DNA of 64,000 bases from Mycobacterium sp. MS1601. GTDB lineage: Bacteria > Actinomycetota > Actinomycetes > Mycobacteriales > Mycobacteriaceae. Positions 1 to 8,584 of this stretch are shown piece by piece (position 1 is the first letter of the stretch; each line of letters begins with the position of its first letter). A model generated the notes under the pieces. The model saw only the letters and a list, made by a program, of their open reading frames with translations, was not told the origin of the DNA and did no database searches. Both the position numbers and the translations under genes were made by a program. The DNA lies in contig NZ_CP019422.1 in assembly GCF_001984215.1 (NCBI RefSeq), forward strand, positions 62,001-126,000. Reading direction: 5' to 3'.

Positions 1-435
1 TACCAGAAAGATGTCTTCGAAGCGTACGACCGCTTCATTGACAACCGCAGACAGGCGCGACCCTCCGCCGAATATCGTGAGCCCACACAAGCCGAATGGG
101 ACGATTTCATCGAGCACTTCGGCCAGCGCCGGATCGCGCTCGGCAACTGCCACCGTCCCTACGGATCTGACTGCAGCCATGAACATGCTTGCCTCCGGTG
201 CGATTTCTGCGAGGTCGAACCGTCCCAAGCGGCGAGGCTCAACGCGATTCGCGACAACCTTCGAGCCCAGGTCGACGAAGCCCAGAAGAATCGGTGGCTG
301 GGCGACGTCAACCAGCTACGCATCACCATCGAGCACGCCGACCGCAAGGCGGCCAGACTGGCCGCCCTCACCGAGGCGGACCCCATGCTGCTGGCGCCGC
401 ACGTCCTGACGACCACCGACGCTCCGTCCCTCTGA
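1..435 (+). CDS. Tyrosine recombinase/integrase, C-terminal end (5' end outside window)
   Basis: The frame is open from the first base to a TGA at 433-435, with no start codon, so this is the last 144 codons of a larger gene. It carries a His/Cys-rich segment (NCHRPYG, then HEHACLRCDFC) followed by a charged helical tail with the motif WLGDVNQL. This combination is characteristic of the C-terminus of long actinobacterial site-specific integrases found on plasmids and transposons. The catalytic tyrosine domain would lie upstream. Its position beside the arsenic genes fits an integrase at the edge of a mobile island. Family recognition is from memory of the C-terminal motif only, so the recombinase class is likely but not proven. 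Confidence 0.65.
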   Translation, partial: YQKDVFEAYDRFIDNRRQARPSAEYREPTQAEWDDFIEHFGQRRIALGNCHRPYGSDCSHEHACLRCDFCEVEPSQAARLNAIRDNLRAQVDEAQKNRWLGDVNQLRITIEHADRKAARLAALTEADPMLLAPHVLTTTDAPSL

Positions 436-606
436 GCGCTGTCGTCCGGACTGATGACAGACAGATCATCAGCTCGGCCCGGTCGAATGAGACTCAAAGA
501 CTCCCGGCGAAGTCTGGGCCGTCGACGTGCTCCGAGTGAGGTATCAAGCGATCGTCCCGCGAGTTCACCAGTTGTTTGGTTGCGTCTTGATTTGATGACT
601 GTCAAT

Positions 607-622
607 ATCGACGTATGTCGAA
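607..622. promoter_or_regulatory. ArsR-type operator over the arsR start codon
   Basis: The motif TCGAC-GTAT-GTCGA at 608-621 is a perfect 5-bp inverted repeat with a 4-bp spacer. It overlaps the arsR ATG at 615 and there is no Shine-Dalgarno sequence before the ATG. This suggests a leaderless transcript repressed at the start site. A near-identical element (ATCGAC-N4-GTCAAT) lies before the second arsR at 7333-7352. Function is inferred from symmetry and position. Confidence 0.5.
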
Positions 623-989
623 TCAAGACGGTGGTGGGGCGGACGCCTGCTGCATCACCCCGCCGCTGCTGCGTGAGCCGCTGACGGAGCTGGCCGCTAC
701 CGAAATGGCCAAGAAGTTGAAGGCGCTGGCCGATCCGGTGCGGTTGCGGCTGTTCAGCGCCATTGCCAGCCATTCCGGTGGTGAGGCGTGCGTCTGTGAC
801 ATTTCCGGTGGCATTGACGTTTCCCAGCCCACGGTGTCACATCACCTCAAGGTGCTGCGCGACGCTGGCCTGTTGACCTCGCAGCGTCGGGCGTCGTGGG
901 TGTATTACGCCGTGGTCCCCGAAGCGCTTCGTGACCTCTCGGCGCTGCTGGATCTCAACGCGGCAGCGCTGGCAGGGGTGACGGTATGA
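615..989 (+). CDS. arsR: ArsR/SmtB-family arsenite-responsive repressor
   Basis: A 124-residue winged-helix repressor. The core starts with KALADPVRLRLFSAI, and the recognition helix reads DVSQPTVSHHLKVLRDAGL, the usual ArsR signature. It has a Cys pair near the N-terminus (C12, C13) and an ACVC motif (C59, C61). This matches the arrangement known for Corynebacterium-type ArsR, where an N-terminal CC and a core Cys bind As(III). It overlaps the ACR3 pump gene by 4 bases (ATGA), so the two are translationally coupled. An inverted repeat covers its own start codon, which fits autoregulation of the whole operon. The ATG at 615 is chosen because the CC motif lies just after it. Confidence 0.9.
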   Translation: MSNQDGGGADACCITPPLLREPLTELAATEMAKKLKALADPVRLRLFSAIASHSGGEACVCDISGGIDVSQPTVSHHLKVLRDAGLLTSQRRASWVYYAVVPEALRDLSALLDLNAAALAGVTV

Positions 990-2101
990 CCGACACCGTG
1001 GCCTCGGGTTCTTCAACACCGGTCGTCGCAAAACTGTCCACCCTGGACCGGTTCCTGCCGGTGTGGATCGGCATCGCGATGGTCGCCGGTCTGCTGCTGG
1101 GGCGCTGGATCCCGGGTCTGAACACCGCGCTGGAAAGCGTGCAGCTTGACGGTATTTCGTTGCCGATCGCGCTGGGCCTGCTGATCATGATGTATCCGGT
1201 GTTGGCCAAGGTGCGTTATGACCGCCTCGACACCGTGACCGGTGACCGCAAACTGCTGCTGAGCTCGTTGTTCTTGAACTGGGTGTTCGGCCCGGCGCTG
1301 ATGTTCGCCCTGGCCTGGCTGATGCTGCCGGACCTACCCGAATACCGCACGGGCCTCATCATCGTGGGTCTCGCCAGATGCATCGCCATGGTCATCATCT
1401 GGAATGACCTGGCCTGCGGAGACCGCGAAGCCGCCGCCGTCCTGGTCGCGCTGAACTCGATATTCCAGGTCATCATGTTCGCCGTCCTGGGCTGGTTCTA
1501 CCTGTCCGTCCTACCGGGGTGGCTCGGTCTGGAACAGACCACCATCGACACCTCGCCGTGGCAGATCGCCAAGTCGGTGCTCATCTTCCTCGGCATCCCG
1601 CTGCTGGCCGGCTACCTCTCGCGCCGACTCGGCGAGAAGGCTAGGGGTCGCGACTGGTACGAGTCGACATTCCTGCCAAAGATCGGGCCGTGGGCCCTGT
1701 ACGGGCTGCTGTTCACCATCGTGATCCTCTTTGCGCTGCAAGGTGACCAGATCACCAGCCAGCCGCTGGACGTGGTACGCATCGCGCTGCCGTTGCTGGT
1801 GTACTTCGCGATCATGTGGGGCGGGGGTTACTTGCTGGGTGCGGCGATCGGGCTGGGTTATCAGCGGACCACCACCCTGGCGTTCACCGCGGCGGGCAAC
1901 AACTTTGAGCTGGCCATCGCGGTTGCCATCGCCACCTACGGCGCCACCTCCGGACAAGCCCTAGCCGGAGTCGTCGGCCCGCTCATCGAGGTCCCGGTGC
2001 TGGTGGCGCTGGTTTATGTGTCGTTGGCGCTGCGCCGCCGCTTCGCCGACCAGTCCACCGCTACCGATGCAGTTCCCCCCGTCGCGACAAAGGAGTCGTA
2101 G
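986..2101 (+). CDS. arsB: ACR3-family arsenite efflux permease
   Basis: A 371-residue integral membrane protein with about ten hydrophobic segments, typical in length for ACR3 (the BART/bile-acid-sodium-symporter superfamily type of arsenite exporter). Diagnostic stretches are GLARCIAMVIIWNDLACGD, containing the Cys conserved in ACR3 pumps, and a conserved late segment around AAGNNFELAIAVAIA. It exports As(III) from the cytoplasm. It is the second gene of the ars operon, overlapping arsR by 4 bases, and the arsenate reductase gene starts 5 bases after its stop. It is often named arsB or acr3; the sequence is ACR3-like rather than the 12-TM E. coli ArsB type. Confidence 0.92.
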   Translation: MTDTVASGSSTPVVAKLSTLDRFLPVWIGIAMVAGLLLGRWIPGLNTALESVQLDGISLPIALGLLIMMYPVLAKVRYDRLDTVTGDRKLLLSSLFLNWVFGPALMFALAWLMLPDLPEYRTGLIIVGLARCIAMVIIWNDLACGDREAAAVLVALNSIFQVIMFAVLGWFYLSVLPGWLGLEQTTIDTSPWQIAKSVLIFLGIPLLAGYLSRRLGEKARGRDWYESTFLPKIGPWALYGLLFTIVILFALQGDQITSQPLDVVRIALPLLVYFAIMWGGGYLLGAAIGLGYQRTTTLAFTAAGNNFELAIAVAIATYGATSGQALAGVVGPLIEVPVLVALVYVSLALRRRFADQSTATDAVPPVATKES

Positions 2102-2105
2102 CACC

Positions 2106-2777
2106 ATGTCTGACAGTCCTGCCGCCCTGCGCCCACACCGCGACCTGTCCATCGATCAACGACACGCACTCACCACCGCGGCCACCCGCCTGGAACGTGA
2201 CTTCGGCGACAGCTTTGGTGTCGAGACCATTGAACGGTTCCTGCACACCTCCTACGACCAGTTCGCCGGCCGCGCAACGGTCCCGAACTTCCTGCCCCTG
2301 CTGGCCGAACGGTTCGCCCGCCAACGCCTGCACGCCTTGGCCCGGGTCGAAGGCAAGATCAGCGACGGCAAACCCACCGTGCTGTTCCTGTGCACCCACA
2401 ACGCCGGTCGGTCTCAGATGGCGTTGGGGTTCTTCACCCACTTCGCCGGTGACGGCGCGGTGGCGTGGTCGGGTGGTTCTGAGCCCGGCGATGCCATCAA
2501 CCCGGCCGCCGTCGCCGCGATGGCCGAAGTCGGAATCGACATCACCGGCGAGTTCCCCAAGCCCTGGACCGACGAGATCGTCCAAGCCGCCGACGTGGTG
2601 ATCACCATGGGCTGCGGGGATGCCTGCCCGATCTTCCCCGGCAAGCGCTACGAGAACTGGGAGCTGCCCGACCCCGCCGGCCAGGACGTCGACGCGGTCC
2701 GTCCCATCCGCGACGACCTCGAAGAACGCGTCCGCCGGCTCCTGACTGAACTCCACGTCACCGCACGCCAAGGATGA
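2106..2777 (+). CDS. arsC: Arsenate reductase (LMW-phosphatase fold) with N-terminal helical domain
   Basis: 223 residues. Residues 1-85 are helical, with the actinobacterial pattern RATVPNFLPLLAERFARQRL. Residues 90-220 are a low-molecular-weight phosphatase-type arsenate reductase with the P-loop CTHNAGRS (C96 to R102) and the acid loop ENWELPDP. By family knowledge such actinobacterial ArsC proteins reduce As(V) using mycothiol/mycoredoxin; that redox partner is inferred. The open frame extends upstream into arsB, but the ATG at 2106, 4 bases after the arsB stop, with AAAGGAG nearby, is the sensible start. It overlaps the next reductase gene by 4 bases. Confidence 0.9.
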   Translation: MSDSPAALRPHRDLSIDQRHALTTAATRLERDFGDSFGVETIERFLHTSYDQFAGRATVPNFLPLLAERFARQRLHALARVEGKISDGKPTVLFLCTHNAGRSQMALGFFTHFAGDGAVAWSGGSEPGDAINPAAVAAMAEVGIDITGEFPKPWTDEIVQAADVVITMGCGDACPIFPGKRYENWELPDPAGQDVDAVRPIRDDLEERVRRLLTELHVTARQG

Positions 2778-3205
2778 CCATGGCCGTATCCAGTACGCCC
2801 TCAGTGCTGTTCGTCTGCGTCAAGAACGGCGGCAAGTCGCAAATGGCCGCCGGGCTCATGCGCCAGATCGCCGGTGACTCCGTGACCGTGCACTCAGCCG
2901 GCACCCAACCCGGCAGTGCGGTCAACGACTTGTCTGCCCAAGCGCTGCTCGAGGTGGGCGTCGACATCACCGGCGAAAAGCCCAAGCCGGTTGACTACGA
3001 CCTGGCCCGTGACGTCGACTTGGTGGTGACCCTGGGCCGGGAAGCCCGCCTCGATCCGCTGCCCGGCACCCGGGTGGAAAACTGGGACACCGACGAACCG
3101 TCCGAGCGCGGGATCGACGGCATCGAACGCATGCGGTTGGTGCGCAACGATATCGACAAACGCGTCCGCCACCTACTCCATACCCTGACTACCGCCACCC
3201 CGTAA
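2774..3205 (+). CDS. Second ArsC-like low-molecular-weight phosphatase-family protein
   Basis: 143 residues covering a single LMW-phosphatase domain. The P-loop reads CVKNGGKS (C15 to S22), so Lys occupies the position of the usual Arg in the CX5R motif. The acid loop has ENWDTDEP. Single-domain actinobacterial arsenate reductases with a KNGGKS loop occur in ars operons, so this is probably a working arsenate:mycothiol-type reductase, but the missing Arg leaves room for a different role. The start overlaps the previous arsC stop by 4 bases (ATGA), making the two reductases translationally coupled. It is followed by a 67-base gap and the flavoprotein gene. Confidence 0.82.
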   Translation: MTMAVSSTPSVLFVCVKNGGKSQMAAGLMRQIAGDSVTVHSAGTQPGSAVNDLSAQALLEVGVDITGEKPKPVDYDLARDVDLVVTLGREARLDPLPGTRVENWDTDEPSERGIDGIERMRLVRNDIDKRVRHLLHTLTTATP

Positions 3206-3272
3206 CCCCCCATCACCGGTCCGCAGCGGCGCGGGCACCCCATTTCATCCCGCTCAGGCAGGAGTCTTTGTC

Positions 3273-4682
3273 ATGCCCGCACGCCACATCGTCGCCATCG
3301 GCGGCAGCGACGGCGGAATCAGCGCCGCCCTGCGTATCCGTGAACTCGACCCCAGCGCCGAGGTCACGGTGGTCGTCGCCGACGCCTACCCCAACTTCTC
3401 AATCTGCGGCATCCCCTACTACGTCTCCGGAGAAGTCACCCACTGGAGCAACCTGGCGCATCGCACCGCTGATGACCTGGCCGCCACCGGCATGCGGGTG
3501 CTCACCGACACCCGCGCCACCCGAATCAACGTCGCCGAGCACACCCTCGACGTCCTCGACCCCACCGGTGCACCCACTGAACTGTCCTATGACGCCCTGA
3601 TCGTGGGCACCGGCGCCGTCAGCGCCCGACCACCCATCGACGGTCTCACCGGCCCGGACGCCCTCGGCGCGAAAGACGGTGTGCACCTGCTGCACTCCAT
3701 GGGCGACACCTTCGCCGTCATGGACTCCTTGGCGCAGCGCGACCCCAAGACCGCTGTCATCATCGGCGCCGGTTACATCGGCCTGGAGATGGCCGAAGGA
3801 CTCACCACCCGCGGTATCGCCGTCACCCAAATAGAAGCGCTGCCCGAAGTGCTGCCCACCGTCGACCCCGAACTGGGCGCCCTGGTCCACGCCGAACTGG
3901 AACGCCACGGCGTGCAAGTCCTCACCAACACCACCGTCTCCGCCGTCACCCGCACCGCCACCGGAGCGCTGACCGTGACCGCCCACCGTGACGGCGAAAC
4001 ACTGCAGCAGACAGTCGATTTCGTGCTCGTCGTGGTCGGCGTGCGACCCGACGTGGAGTTGGCCGCCGACGCCGGCGCCGAACTCGGAATCAAAGGCGCC
4101 ATCGCCGTCGATGCGGCCATGCGCACCAACCTGCCCGACGTCTTCGCCGCCGGAGACTGCGTGCACACCCATCACCGCCTCCTCGGCCTAACCTGGCTGC
4201 CACTGGGCACCACCGCCCACAAACAGGGCCGCGTCGCCGGGGAAAACGCCCTCGGCGGCTCAGCGCGGTTCGCCGGCGGCCTCGGCACCCAGGTCGTCAA
4301 GGTCTTCGACCTGGTGGCCGCCCGCACCGGCCTGCGCGACCACGAAGTGCTCGCCGCAGACCGCGGCTGGACACCGGTCACCACCACGGCCACCCCCGAC
4401 GACCACAAGGCCTACTACCCGGGCGCCACCCCAATCCACATCCGGATCACCGGCGACGAACACACCGGCCGGCTCCTGGGCGCCCAACTCGTCGGACATC
4501 GCAGCGCCGAAGTGTCCAAACGGGTCGACACCTATGCCGCCGCCCTGTTCCACGAGATGACCGTCGAAGGCTTCTCCGAGCTGGACCTGTCCTACACCCC
4601 ACCGCTCGGATCCCCCTGGGACGCCACCCAAATGGCCACCCAGACCTGGGCACGCCACCTTCGAACGAAAGCATTGCGCTGA
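3273..4682 (+). CDS. FAD/NAD(P)-dependent disulfide oxidoreductase (CoA-disulfide-reductase-like)
   Basis: 469 residues. An N-terminal FAD-binding Rossmann motif (IGGSDGGISAA) is followed by FSICGIPYYVSG, with Cys45 in the place of the single redox Cys of CoA-disulfide reductases and NADH oxidases. A second nucleotide motif (VIIGAGYIGLEMAEGL) and the FAD site VFAAGDCV follow. The C-terminal third has the dimerisation-domain pattern TYAAALFHEMTVEGFSELDLSY. An AGGAG lies about 9 bases before the ATG. Genes of this kind commonly close actinobacterial ars operons. A role in thiol redox balance or reduction of arsenic-thiol adducts is inferred; no substrate can be read from the sequence. Confidence 0.85.
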   Translation: MPARHIVAIGGSDGGISAALRIRELDPSAEVTVVVADAYPNFSICGIPYYVSGEVTHWSNLAHRTADDLAATGMRVLTDTRATRINVAEHTLDVLDPTGAPTELSYDALIVGTGAVSARPPIDGLTGPDALGAKDGVHLLHSMGDTFAVMDSLAQRDPKTAVIIGAGYIGLEMAEGLTTRGIAVTQIEALPEVLPTVDPELGALVHAELERHGVQVLTNTTVSAVTRTATGALTVTAHRDGETLQQTVDFVLVVVGVRPDVELAADAGAELGIKGAIAVDAAMRTNLPDVFAAGDCVHTHHRLLGLTWLPLGTTAHKQGRVAGENALGGSARFAGGLGTQVVKVFDLVAARTGLRDHEVLAADRGWTPVTTTATPDDHKAYYPGATPIHIRITGDEHTGRLLGAQLVGHRSAEVSKRVDTYAAALFHEMTVEGFSELDLSYTPPLGSPWDATQMATQTWARHLRTKALR

Positions 4683-4722
4683 CCTGCGGGATGCACTGAA
4701 TTCAGCTCGCGTGCGAGACGGG

Positions 4723-5949
4723 TCAGACCCGGACGATCGGTACGGGGGTCGCGACACGCGGTCGGCTGGCCACCGCCAGCAGTGCCCCCGCCGCGGCGAT
4801 CGCACCCAGGGCGACAAACATCGCGGCGTACCCGCCGAGCAGACTGGCCAACGCCGCGCCGACGAACGGTCCGATCGCGGTCGCCACCATGATCGGGGCA
4901 TTCAGGTAGGCGCTGAGATGGCCGTAATGGGTGGACCCCCAACGTTCGGTGACCGCGGTGGCTTGCAGCAGCGTCATGATGCCGCGCATCACTCCCGCAC
5001 CGATCGCGACCGCCACCAACGCCGCGTAGGAGCTGAACACTCCGAGCAGCGCCGTGGTGACCGCGACACCGCCCATGATGAGCACCGTGCGAGGAACAAC
5101 ACCGACGCGACGCACCAGGGTGCGGTAGCCCAGGCGGCCCAGCACCTGGCCGGCGCCGCCCAGACCGAGTGCGACCGCGGCAGCGCCGGTGCTAATGCCG
5201 CGCTGGCTCATCAACGGCACCAGGTTCGCGATTACCGCATACGACGCCAGTCCGGCCAGCGCGAACGCTGCCACCAGCGCCAGGAACGGCCAGCTGCGTG
5301 CAGTGCGTCCTGGCGCCTCGACATGGTGGTGCGTGGTGGTTACCGCTGGCCACGGGCGCCGCAATCCGAAGAAGTGCGCCGGGATGGTGATCACCGCCAT
5401 CACCACGGCCAGCACCAGATAGGTATGACGCCAACTCATCTGGGCTGACAGGGCCGCAGTCACCGGCGCGAACACGGTGCTGGCGAACCCCGCCACCAAG
5501 GTCAGCACCGTCAACGCGCGTACCGCGTCGGCACCGAAGAACCGGGTCAACGCCGCAAACGCGGGTGCGTAGAACACCGCGCTCATCGCCACCCCGGCCA
5601 CAACCCACGCCGCGACGAACCAGCCGTAATTCGGGGCCGCGACTACCGCCACCACCGACAGCACACCCAGGACGGAGCCGGCGGTCATGATCCAGCGCGG
5701 GCCCACCCGGTCCAGCCACCGCCCGACCGGGATGCCCACCACCGCCGAGGTCACCAGCCCGGCGGAGAACGCCGCGGTCACCGCGGGCGCCGACCAGCCC
5801 GTCTCGGTGCTGATCTGTTCCGAGAGCACCGTGAAGGCGTAGTACAGCACGCCCCAGCTGGTGATCTCGGTGATGCACAACGTCAGCAGCACCCAGCGCA
5901 GCCCCTGCCGGGCTGCGCTGGGTGCTGCAGAAGACTCTGCCGGTGTCAT
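4723..5949 (-). CDS. MFS transporter in the arsenic island
   Basis: About 408 residues with 12 predicted hydrophobic segments and the MFS signature GRWLDRVGPRW between segments 2 and 3. The family is clear; the substrate is not. The ATG at 5949 overlaps the stop of the upstream flavoprotein gene by 4 bases, and the sequence immediately becomes transporter-like (WVLLTLCITEITSWGVLYYA), so this start is preferred over the longer open frame to 6012. MFS carriers paired with ArsO-like monooxygenases are seen in arsenic islands, so export of an arsenical or an oxidised product is a reasonable inference. It is convergent with the CoA-disulfide-reductase-like gene, with a 40-base gap. Confidence 0.8.
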   Translation of the reverse strand: MTPAESSAAPSAARQGLRWVLLTLCITEITSWGVLYYAFTVLSEQISTETGWSAPAVTAAFSAGLVTSAVVGIPVGRWLDRVGPRWIMTAGSVLGVLSVVAVVAAPNYGWFVAAWVVAGVAMSAVFYAPAFAALTRFFGADAVRALTVLTLVAGFASTVFAPVTAALSAQMSWRHTYLVLAVVMAVITIPAHFFGLRRPWPAVTTTHHHVEAPGRTARSWPFLALVAAFALAGLASYAVIANLVPLMSQRGISTGAAAVALGLGGAGQVLGRLGYRTLVRRVGVVPRTVLIMGGVAVTTALLGVFSSYAALVAVAIGAGVMRGIMTLLQATAVTERWGSTHYGHLSAYLNAPIMVATAIGPFVGAALASLLGGYAAMFVALGAIAAAGALLAVASRPRVATPVPIVRV

Positions 5950-7283
5950 CCGCCAACGGGGTTGATCGACAACGACAACGGCTGCGGTGTCGACGGTGCG
6001 GGCCCGCAGCATCCGCCGCCGGCGTTCTCACCCTCGGGGCTGTCGAACAGCCCGGCCCCGTTGCACACCCCGGTGTCGGGCAGGGTCAGCTCGACCCGGC
6101 GGGCGGCCTCGTGGTCGCCGGCCAATTCGGCGGCGATGCTGCGGACCTGCTCGTAGCCGGTCATCGCCAGGAATGTCGGTGCCCGGCCGTAGGACTTCAT
6201 GCCCACGATGTACAGGTTCGGCTCGGGGTGGGCCAATTCGGCGGCGCCGTGCGGTGCCACGCTGCCGCAGGAGTGCATATTTGGATCGATCGAGCCGGCC
6301 AGGTTGACGGGGGCCTGCAGGATCGGGTCCAGCTCGATGCGCATCTCCGACAGGAACGACAGGTCCGGGCGGAACCCGGTCAGCACCACCACGTGATCGG
6401 CCGGCGCCAATACGCGCCCGTCCTCCGCAATGAGCACGGCGCGTCCGTCCACCAGGTCGATGCGCTCGGTGCGGAATCCGGTGGCCAGTGACACCCGGCC
6501 GGCCTCGACCGCTTCCTTGGACCGCACCCCCAGCGCGCCGCGCTGGGGAAGTTCGTCGGCGGCGCCACCGCCGAAGGTGTCGCTGCTGACCCCGCGCCGC
6601 AGCACCCACGTGACCGTCGTCGAGGGATCCTGGCGGACCACCTCGCCGAGCTGGATCACCGCGGTCATCGCCGAATGCCCGCTGCCGACCACCACGACAT
6701 GCTTGCCCGCCAGCGCCGAGGCCTGCGCCAGCGTCGGCGGGACATAGGTCAGCACCCCCGACGTCGCCGCCGCGCGTTCACCGATCGCGGGAACACCGTC
6801 AGCGCCAGCTGGATTGGGCTGGCCCCAGGTGCCGGAGGCATCAATGACGGCCTGGGCCTGCACCCGGCACTGCGTGCCGTCGGCGTTGCTCACGTGCACG
6901 ACAAATGGTGTCTCGGCGCGGCCCGGGCTGACGAGCCGATCCCGGCCCAGCCGCGACACTGCTTCCACTCGCGCGCCGTATCGCACGCTCTTACCCAAGG
7001 CCTCGGCCAAGGGCGCGAGGTAGCCGTCGATCCACTCCTGACCGGTCGGGAACCCGGACTCATGGGCGGTCCAGTCCGTCGGCTCCAGGAGGCGCGCGGC
7101 AGCGGGGTCCACCAGCTCGGGCCACGGGGAGAAGGTGCGCACGTGTGCCCACTGCTCGACCGCCGACGCGGGGCCGCTGCCGGCCTCCAGCACCAACGGG
7201 GTCAAGCCGCGCTCGGACAGGTGCGCGGCCGCCGCCAAACCCAGCGGTCCGGCTCCGACCACTACGACGGGCAGCTCCGACAT
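5946..7283 (-). CDS. ArsO-like flavin-dependent monooxygenase/oxidoreductase
   Basis: 445 residues. It has an N-terminal FAD motif (VVGAGPLGLAAAAHLSERG), a second dinucleotide motif (VVGSGHSAMTAVIQLGE) and a long C-terminal region ending in a Cys-rich tail with GGGCCGPAP. The layout is that of the flavin monooxygenases called ArsO in arsenic islands. The terminal CCG could bind arsenic or another thiophilic metal; this is inference. It is the first gene of a minus-strand pair with the MFS transporter and is divergent from arsR2. A perfect 8-bp inverted repeat sits 12 bases upstream of its ATG, suggesting repression by ArsR2. Confidence 0.8.
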   Translation of the reverse strand: MSELPVVVVGAGPLGLAAAAHLSERGLTPLVLEAGSGPASAVEQWAHVRTFSPWPELVDPAAARLLEPTDWTAHESGFPTGQEWIDGYLAPLAEALGKSVRYGARVEAVSRLGRDRLVSPGRAETPFVVHVSNADGTQCRVQAQAVIDASGTWGQPNPAGADGVPAIGERAAATSGVLTYVPPTLAQASALAGKHVVVVGSGHSAMTAVIQLGEVVRQDPSTTVTWVLRRGVSSDTFGGGAADELPQRGALGVRSKEAVEAGRVSLATGFRTERIDLVDGRAVLIAEDGRVLAPADHVVVLTGFRPDLSFLSEMRIELDPILQAPVNLAGSIDPNMHSCGSVAPHGAAELAHPEPNLYIVGMKSYGRAPTFLAMTGYEQVRSIAAELAGDHEAARRVELTLPDTGVCNGAGLFDSPEGENAGGGCCGPAPSTPQPLSLSINPVGG

Positions 7284-7294
7284 CCTCGACTCCT

Positions 7295-7316
7295 CTCATC
7301 GACGTTCTTCGATGAG
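7295..7316. promoter_or_regulatory. Inverted repeat, putative ArsR2 operator for the flavoprotein/MFS operon
   Basis: CTCATCGA-CGTTCT-TCGATGAG is a perfect 8-bp inverted repeat with a 6-bp spacer, 12 bases upstream of the minus-strand start at 7283. It contains the same ATCGACG core as the other arsR operators in the window. Confidence 0.5.
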
Positions 7317-7332
7317 ACCGATGGTGCGCGAC

Positions 7333-7352
7333 GCATCGACGTTTGTCAATGC
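7333..7352. promoter_or_regulatory. Inverted repeat, putative operator of arsR2
   Basis: GCATCGAC-GTTT-GTCAATGC matches as an 8-bp inverted repeat with one mismatch and a 4-bp spacer, ending 18 bases before the arsR2 ATG. It shares ATCGAC-N4-GTC with the arsR1 operator at 607-622. With the repeat at 7295-7316 it gives one operator per divergent promoter. Confidence 0.5.
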
Positions 7353-7370
7353 GTGTGTCATCATGGGGAC

Positions 7371-7730
7371 ATGGCTACCGCGACCGCTGCTGCGTTGACT
7401 GCTGATGTGGCCGCCTGCTGCTCACCGCTGACCGGCGGCGTGCTGGATACACCAGCCGCTGAACGTCTTGCCTCGGTGTTCAAGGCCCTGGCCGACCCCG
7501 CGCGGGTCAAATTGGTGTCGCTGATCGCCGCCTCCGCCGGCGGGGAGGCGTGCATCTGCGACCTCACCGAACCACTCGGCTTGAGCCAGCCCACGGTGTC
7601 GCACCACATGAAACTGCTCGTCGACGCCGGCCTGGTCAGCCGAGACCAACGCGGCAAATGGGCCTACTACCGCGTCAACGCCGAGGCCCTCAACCGCGTC
7701 GCCGCCGCGGTGTCGACCCATTCGGCGTAA
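7371..7730 (+). CDS. arsR: Second ArsR-family repressor
   Basis: 119 residues. It is the same subtype as the first ArsR: an N-terminal Cys pair (AACCSPL), FKALADPARVKLVSLI, the ACICD motif, and a recognition helix LGLSQPTVSHHMKLLVDAGL. It is therefore likely to be As(III)/Sb(III)-responsive. The longer open frame upstream is not credible, because it runs antisense through the flavoprotein gene. The ATG at 7371 follows GGGGAC directly, so the transcript may be leaderless or nearly so. It is divergent from the ArsO-like/MFS pair, with two inverted repeats between them, and probably controls both directions. Confidence 0.88.
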   Translation: MATATAAALTADVAACCSPLTGGVLDTPAAERLASVFKALADPARVKLVSLIAASAGGEACICDLTEPLGLSQPTVSHHMKLLVDAGLVSRDQRGKWAYYRVNAEALNRVAAAVSTHSA

Positions 7731-7754
7731 CCCGACCAATCCGGCCCATCGCTC

Positions 7755-8537
7755 GTGACGACGAACAGGTCTGGCACTGAACCCACCGCTGGACCGCGCT
7801 GGGGCGGATCGGCGTTGTTGCGTCCGGGGGTGTTGGCTTTCACCGGATCGATTGGCAGCACCGATGCCCATGCCCATCACGCTGTGCAGGTCATGTCGGC
7901 CACGACGGGGTTGGCGGTGCTCGACGACCACGGCACCCGGTATCGCGGCTCGAAGGTGGTCGTGCCCGCCGACGCCGAGCATCGGATCGAGGTCGGCGCG
8001 CAGGAGGGGACGGTGGTGTTCTTGGAGCCGGAGTCCGCGCCGGGACGGGCCGCGCACCTGCGGGCCGTGCGCTGCGGGTGGGCGGTCACTCCCAGCTTCG
8101 CCTCCACCCGGCGACGCCCGCTTGCCGCGGTGGTTGATGAGCTGGTCGCACAGCTGGCGCCGGCCGCGGCCGCACATGGTGACGTCGCGACGCGTCACCC
8201 GGCGGTCGACGACGCGTTGCGGCTGCTGCCCGACCTGACGGCGGCCGGCCCGGTCAGCGGAACAGAATTGGCTGCGCAAGTGGGGGTTTCGGCGAGCCGA
8301 TTGACTCATCTGTTCACCGAGCAGGTGGGCATCCCGCTGCGCCGGTATGTGTTGTGGACGCGGCTGCGGATCGCGATCACCCGGGTGCAGGCCGGGGATG
8401 ACCTCACCGGCGCCGCCCATGGTGCGGGGTTCGCCGACAGCGCGCATCTGAGTCGCACCACCCGCGAGATGTTCGGCCTGGCGCCTTCGGTGCTGAGCCG
8501 GCATGTGTCGTGGGACCTCGACGAGGGCAGCGGGTAG
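7755..8537 (+). CDS. AraC-family transcriptional regulator
   Basis: 260 residues starting at a GTG. The N-terminal half resembles a cupin-like ligand domain (HAHHAVQVMSATTGLAVLDD). The C-terminal half is a two-HTH AraC domain with LAAQVGVSASRLTHLFTEQVG and the second HTH around GAAHGAGFADSAHLSRTTREMFG. It begins 24 bases after arsR2 and may be co-transcribed. The next gene, a membrane hydroxylase-like protein, lies 47 bases further on and is a plausible target. The ligand cannot be inferred. Confidence 0.85.
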   Translation: MTTNRSGTEPTAGPRWGGSALLRPGVLAFTGSIGSTDAHAHHAVQVMSATTGLAVLDDHGTRYRGSKVVVPADAEHRIEVGAQEGTVVFLEPESAPGRAAHLRAVRCGWAVTPSFASTRRRPLAAVVDELVAQLAPAAAAHGDVATRHPAVDDALRLLPDLTAAGPVSGTELAAQVGVSASRLTHLFTEQVGIPLRRYVLWTRLRIAITRVQAGDDLTGAAHGAGFADSAHLSRTTREMFGLAPSVLSRHVSWDLDEGSG

Positions 8538-8584
8538 CCGAAACGTTCAAGCCCTACACCGGGCCGAGCGCCGACCATCAACGC

